DNA from: Chondrinema litorale
GTDB lineage: Bacteria > Bacteroidota > Bacteroidia > Cytophagales > Flammeovirgaceae
DNA length: 64,000 bases
Assembly (NCBI RefSeq): GCF_026250525.1
Contig: NZ_CP111044.1
Coordinates: 124,001-188,000, forward strand
Direction of reading: 5' to 3'
Shown here: one piece after another, positions 61,441-64,000 of the stretch
Numbering within the stretch: the first letter of the stretch is position 1
How the letters are laid out: every line of letters starts with the position of its first letter
Notes under the pieces: model-generated
Seen by the model: the letters and a program-made list of their open reading frames with translations, nothing else
The model's database searches: none
What the model was told of the DNA's origin: nothing
Made by a program: the position numbers and the translations under genes

Positions 61441-61470
61441 TTTTTTCAGTACAGATCAGTACTGGAAAAA
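61441..61470 (+). promoter_or_regulatory. Inverted repeat upstream of the symporter gene
   Basis: TTTTTTCAGTAC (61441-61452) pairs with GTACTGGAAAAA (61459-61470), 12 pairs with one G-U, loop of 6 nt, 40 nt before the ATG at 61510. It may be an operator or leader hairpin; it does not resemble the iclR palindromes. The rest of the 381-bp gap 61129-61509 is AT-rich, with only the doubtful small frame. Confidence 0.5.
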
Positions 61471-61509
61471 GGTAGCTTATCATTATTCTTATCAAAACAT
61501 TAAATAAAC

Positions 61510-63267
61510 ATGTCAATCAAAGATTTGATAGTGTTTTTCCTATATATCATTGGAAATATTTCAATCAGTGTTTATTTGGGAAATAAAATTAAAAACTCAC
61601 ATGATTTCTTTGCTGCTGGTAGACAATCTTCTTGGTGGTTGAGCGGCTTATCTGCATTTATGACCATGTTTTCGGCAGGTACTTTTGTAGTTTATGGTGG
61701 CATTGCATTTAAAGCAGGAATAGTGGCAGTGTCTATTTCTATGTGTCTGGGAGTGAGTGCATTATTTGTAGGTTATTTTATAGCAGGTAGATGGAGAAAA
61801 CTAGGTGTAACTTCAGCAGCAGAGTACATTTCATTAAGATATGGGGCACTTTCTCTAAATATCTATACATGGTTTAATATATTATACAGATTACTTGGAA
61901 TGGCTGTGGCCTTGTATTCACTAGCAATTGTATTACATGTAATTGTTCCTGAACAATGGGATGGTTTCTTTCGATATTGGCTTGGAACAAGTACTGTCAA
62001 TGTGATTATAATATTTTGTGGAATTGTAATAGTGCTGTACGCCATTTTTGGAGGTTTATGGGCAGTTTTACTAACAGATGTATTGCAGTTTGTTATTTTG
62101 ATGATTGCTGTAATTGCTGTTATTCCTTTAGCTCTGAGTAAAATAGGCGGGCTTGGTAGCTTTTTAAATCAAATCGATTCATCTCATTTAACGCCTGTAA
62201 ATCAAGAATTTACATGGGTATTTCTCTCAGCTTGGATAGTTATACACATGTTTAAAATTGGTGGAGAATGGGCATTTGTACAAAGGTTTGTTTGTGTTCC
62301 AACTCCTGCCGATGCTAAAAAGGCGACCTATTTATTTGCTGTACTTTATTTAGTGAGCCCAATTATATGGATGTTACCACCCATCATTTACAGTGTAGTT
62401 GATCCAACAGCAAACTTTGAACAAGCATACATCTTAGCCTGTAAATATGCTTTGCCAGAAGGTATTCTTGGTTTAATGGTCGCTTCAATGTTTGCCGCTA
62501 CAGTAAGTATGATCGACTCCGAATTAAATGTTTATGCTGGTGTTTTAACCAAAGATTTTTATAAAAAAATGTTTGAATGTGCTTCTGAAAATGCACAGGT
62601 ATTTACAGGTAGACTTTTTACATTTTTACTTGGAGTCTTGGTTACTTGGCTTGCTATTAAAATTCCAGCAATGGGCGGGGCAGAAGATATCATACTTTCC
62701 ATAACTGCTCTAGTTGCAGGAGTTACGGTTTTACCTGTACTATGGGGAATGGTTTCCAAGAAATTGAACCAGACTGGAGTTTTAGCTTCTATTCTGATAA
62801 GTAGTACTTTAATAATCTGTGTAAAATATGGCTTTATTGCTGTAGATGCTTGGTTTTTAAACTGGTTCGAAACATCTATTCAAACATGGATAATTACTTA
62901 TTCAAGAACTATAGAAGCAGTAGCCGGTGTAATTATTCCACTATTTGTTCTAACAATTACTGAGTTTATAATTACTTCCAAGAGTCCCCATTTTATTCAG
63001 ATTAATAATGATGAAATAGATAAATCGCCAATACAAGCCTCTATGTTTCCAGCTAAAATTATGGCAACAGCAATTGGAGTTTTAGGTCTTATCATAATGG
63101 TACTCGCCATCACAGCAGACCAAGACATTATGGTTCAATGGATATTGAGTTTCACTTTGCTTGTGATTAGTGCCATAATATTCTATCTGATAAAACTGAA
63201 GGATAAAAACATGAATCATACTGCCTTAAAAAAAGAAGATGAGGTTCCAGTAAAAATTGAATTCTGA
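61510..63267 (+). CDS. Sodium:solute symporter (SSS family)
   Basis: This 585-residue inner-membrane protein has about 13-14 hydrophobic helices. The N-terminus has NKIKNSHDFFAAGRQSSWWLSGLSAFMTMFSAGTF, the typical SSS start. The second half shows GLMVASMFAATVSMIDSELNV, matching the family's GLxxAAxFAAxMSTxDSxLN sodium-site motif. It should import a sugar, uronate or related acid with Na+. The next gene starts 21 nt downstream, so the two form an operon. The upstream hairpin and the IclR gene suggest regulation by the locus substrate. Confidence 0.92.
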   Translation: MSIKDLIVFFLYIIGNISISVYLGNKIKNSHDFFAAGRQSSWWLSGLSAFMTMFSAGTFVVYGGIAFKAGIVAVSISMCLGVSALFVGYFIAGRWRKLGVTSAAEYISLRYGALSLNIYTWFNILYRLLGMAVALYSLAIVLHVIVPEQWDGFFRYWLGTSTVNVIIIFCGIVIVLYAIFGGLWAVLLTDVLQFVILMIAVIAVIPLALSKIGGLGSFLNQIDSSHLTPVNQEFTWVFLSAWIVIHMFKIGGEWAFVQRFVCVPTPADAKKATYLFAVLYLVSPIIWMLPPIIYSVVDPTANFEQAYILACKYALPEGILGLMVASMFAATVSMIDSELNVYAGVLTKDFYKKMFECASENAQVFTGRLFTFLLGVLVTWLAIKIPAMGGAEDIILSITALVAGVTVLPVLWGMVSKKLNQTGVLASILISSTLIICVKYGFIAVDAWFLNWFETSIQTWIITYSRTIEAVAGVIIPLFVLTITEFIITSKSPHFIQINNDEIDKSPIQASMFPAKIMATAIGVLGLIIMVLAITADQDIMVQWILSFTLLVISAIIFYLIKLKDKNMNHTALKKEDEVPVKIEF

Positions 63268-63287
63268 AAAAGAAATATAAATTAATA

Positions 63288-64000
63288 ATGAAAAAGATAA
63301 GCGAGAAATATGAAGTAGTAGTCTGCGGTGGTGGCATGGCAGGGTTTACTGCTGCTGTTGCTGCTGCTAGAATGGGTAGATCGACATGTTTAATTCAAAA
63401 TAGGCCAGTTTTTGGAGGGAATTGTTCATCTGAAATTGGAGTAACTATTCATGGTGCGGCTGCTTTCCATGCCTATGCCAGAGAAACTGGAATTATCTCA
63501 GAATTACTTATTGAAGAACGAGCAACAAACCATGCCGAAATATATGAAAATGGATGGGTAAATAGCGTATGGGATATGGTTTTGTATGATACGGCTGTAA
63601 ATACCGAGCATCTTTCTTTCCATTTGAATACAGAACTAGTTGCTGTAAATATTGATGAAAACAGAAAGATCAAATCTGTATTAGGTAGAGTGATGAGTGC
63701 AGAATTAGAGCTATTAGTTGAAGGTAAAATATTTATTGATTGTACTGGTGACGGAGTAATTGCAGATATGGCAGGTTGCGAATGGAGAATGGGTACAGAA
63801 AGTAAATCTGAGTTTAATGAGATTCATGCTCCAGAAGAAGCAAGTGATGATGTAATGGGAAATTCTATACATTTTCGTACCAGAGATATGGGTAGACTAG
63901 TACCTTATAAAGCTCCAGAGTGGGCGATTAAATACAAAGATGCTAGTTATTTCTACGAGCAAGGTAGAATTCCAAAAGATAAGCGCGGTGGTTTTTGGTG
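63288..64000 (+). CDS. FAD-dependent oxidoreductase, N-terminal part
   Basis: An open frame from the ATG at 63288 runs to the right edge without a stop (237 codons visible). It begins EKYEVVVCGGGMAGFTAAVAAARMG, a dinucleotide-binding GxGxxG fold for FAD, followed by RPVFGGNCSSEIG and later FIDCTGDGVIADMAGCEWRMG, which match the FAD_oxidored family. There is no signal peptide. Proteins of this family are frequent in carbohydrate loci of Bacteroidota, but their reactions are mostly unassigned. It lies 21 nt after the symporter gene in the same operon. The C-terminal part is outside the window. Confidence 0.85.
   Translation, partial: MKKISEKYEVVVCGGGMAGFTAAVAAARMGRSTCLIQNRPVFGGNCSSEIGVTIHGAAAFHAYARETGIISELLIEERATNHAEIYENGWVNSVWDMVLYDTAVNTEHLSFHLNTELVAVNIDENRKIKSVLGRVMSAELELLVEGKIFIDCTGDGVIADMAGCEWRMGTESKSEFNEIHAPEEASDDVMGNSIHFRTRDMGRLVPYKAPEWAIKYKDASYFYEQGRIPKDKRGGFW

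Noticed and set aside
1..64000. tRNA, rRNA, CRISPR array, prophage or transposase genes
   Set aside because: I looked through the intergenic stretches and coding content and saw no cloverleaf-like sequence, repeat-spacer array or phage/transposase protein.

Overview
The window is AT-rich chromosomal DNA from a member of the Bacteroidota, most likely a free-living, perhaps marine, Cytophagales-type bacterium. The evidence is a SusC/SusD pair with an N-terminal STN domain, a FecR anti-sigma factor ending in a DUF4974-like domain, a beta-propeller/Y_Y_Y sensor kinase, a LytTR two-component pair, DUF983, promoter elements of the TTG/TAnnTTTG type and weak Shine-Dalgarno sequences. No rRNA, tRNA, insertion sequence, prophage or CRISPR array was seen. 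The placement below phylum level is inference.

Layout. 1-8.5 kb: a transglutaminase-like protein, the nadA-nadB pair for de novo NAD synthesis, a TolB-like propeller protein, DoxX, and an AraC/metallo-beta-lactamase pair. 8-25.4 kb: three members of a small STAS-like family, a 1080-residue sensor kinase, an exported M14 peptidase, a lipoprotein, a second AraC/metallo-beta-lactamase group with a VOC protein, a DGPF (YCII)/ECF42-like sigma pair, a GH3 glucosidase and an HxlR regulator. 25.6-32.1 kb: a complete RND efflux operon (adaptor, permease, outer-membrane factor) with tandem terminators, preceded by a small secreted protein. 32.6-37 kb: a GH43 lipoprotein with an AraC regulator, DUF983 and an exported alditol-oxidase-like flavoprotein.

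37-48.6 kb is the most unusual region. An ECF sigma factor, a FecR anti-sigma factor and an STN-bearing SusC/SusD pair are followed not by glycoside hydrolases but by four enzymes: RidA, a SelA-like PLP enzyme, a COG3964-type amidohydrolase and an RraA-like protein. Their relatives are normally cytoplasmic, yet each of these carries a Tat-like or Sec signal peptide. This looks like a periplasmic amine/imine degradation pathway fed by a TonB-dependent importer. Hairpins with terminator character sit after susD, ridA and the PLP gene, so the unit may be tapered by internal attenuation.

48.7-64 kb: a polysaccharide deacetylase, a LytTR two-component pair divergent from a TonB-dependent receptor, an HExxH-x18-E metallopeptidase, an MFS transporter, an M23 peptidase whose start codon lies in a 17-bp inverted repeat, and a rhamnosidase-like (GH78) / IclR / sodium-solute symporter / FAD-oxidoreductase locus that runs off the end. 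The IclR gene is preceded by two copies of a 15-bp palindrome, a strong operator candidate.

A recurring feature is inverted repeats that end at or just before start codons, at 7841, 18266, 35509 and 57184. All assignments come from reading motifs by eye; no database search was possible.
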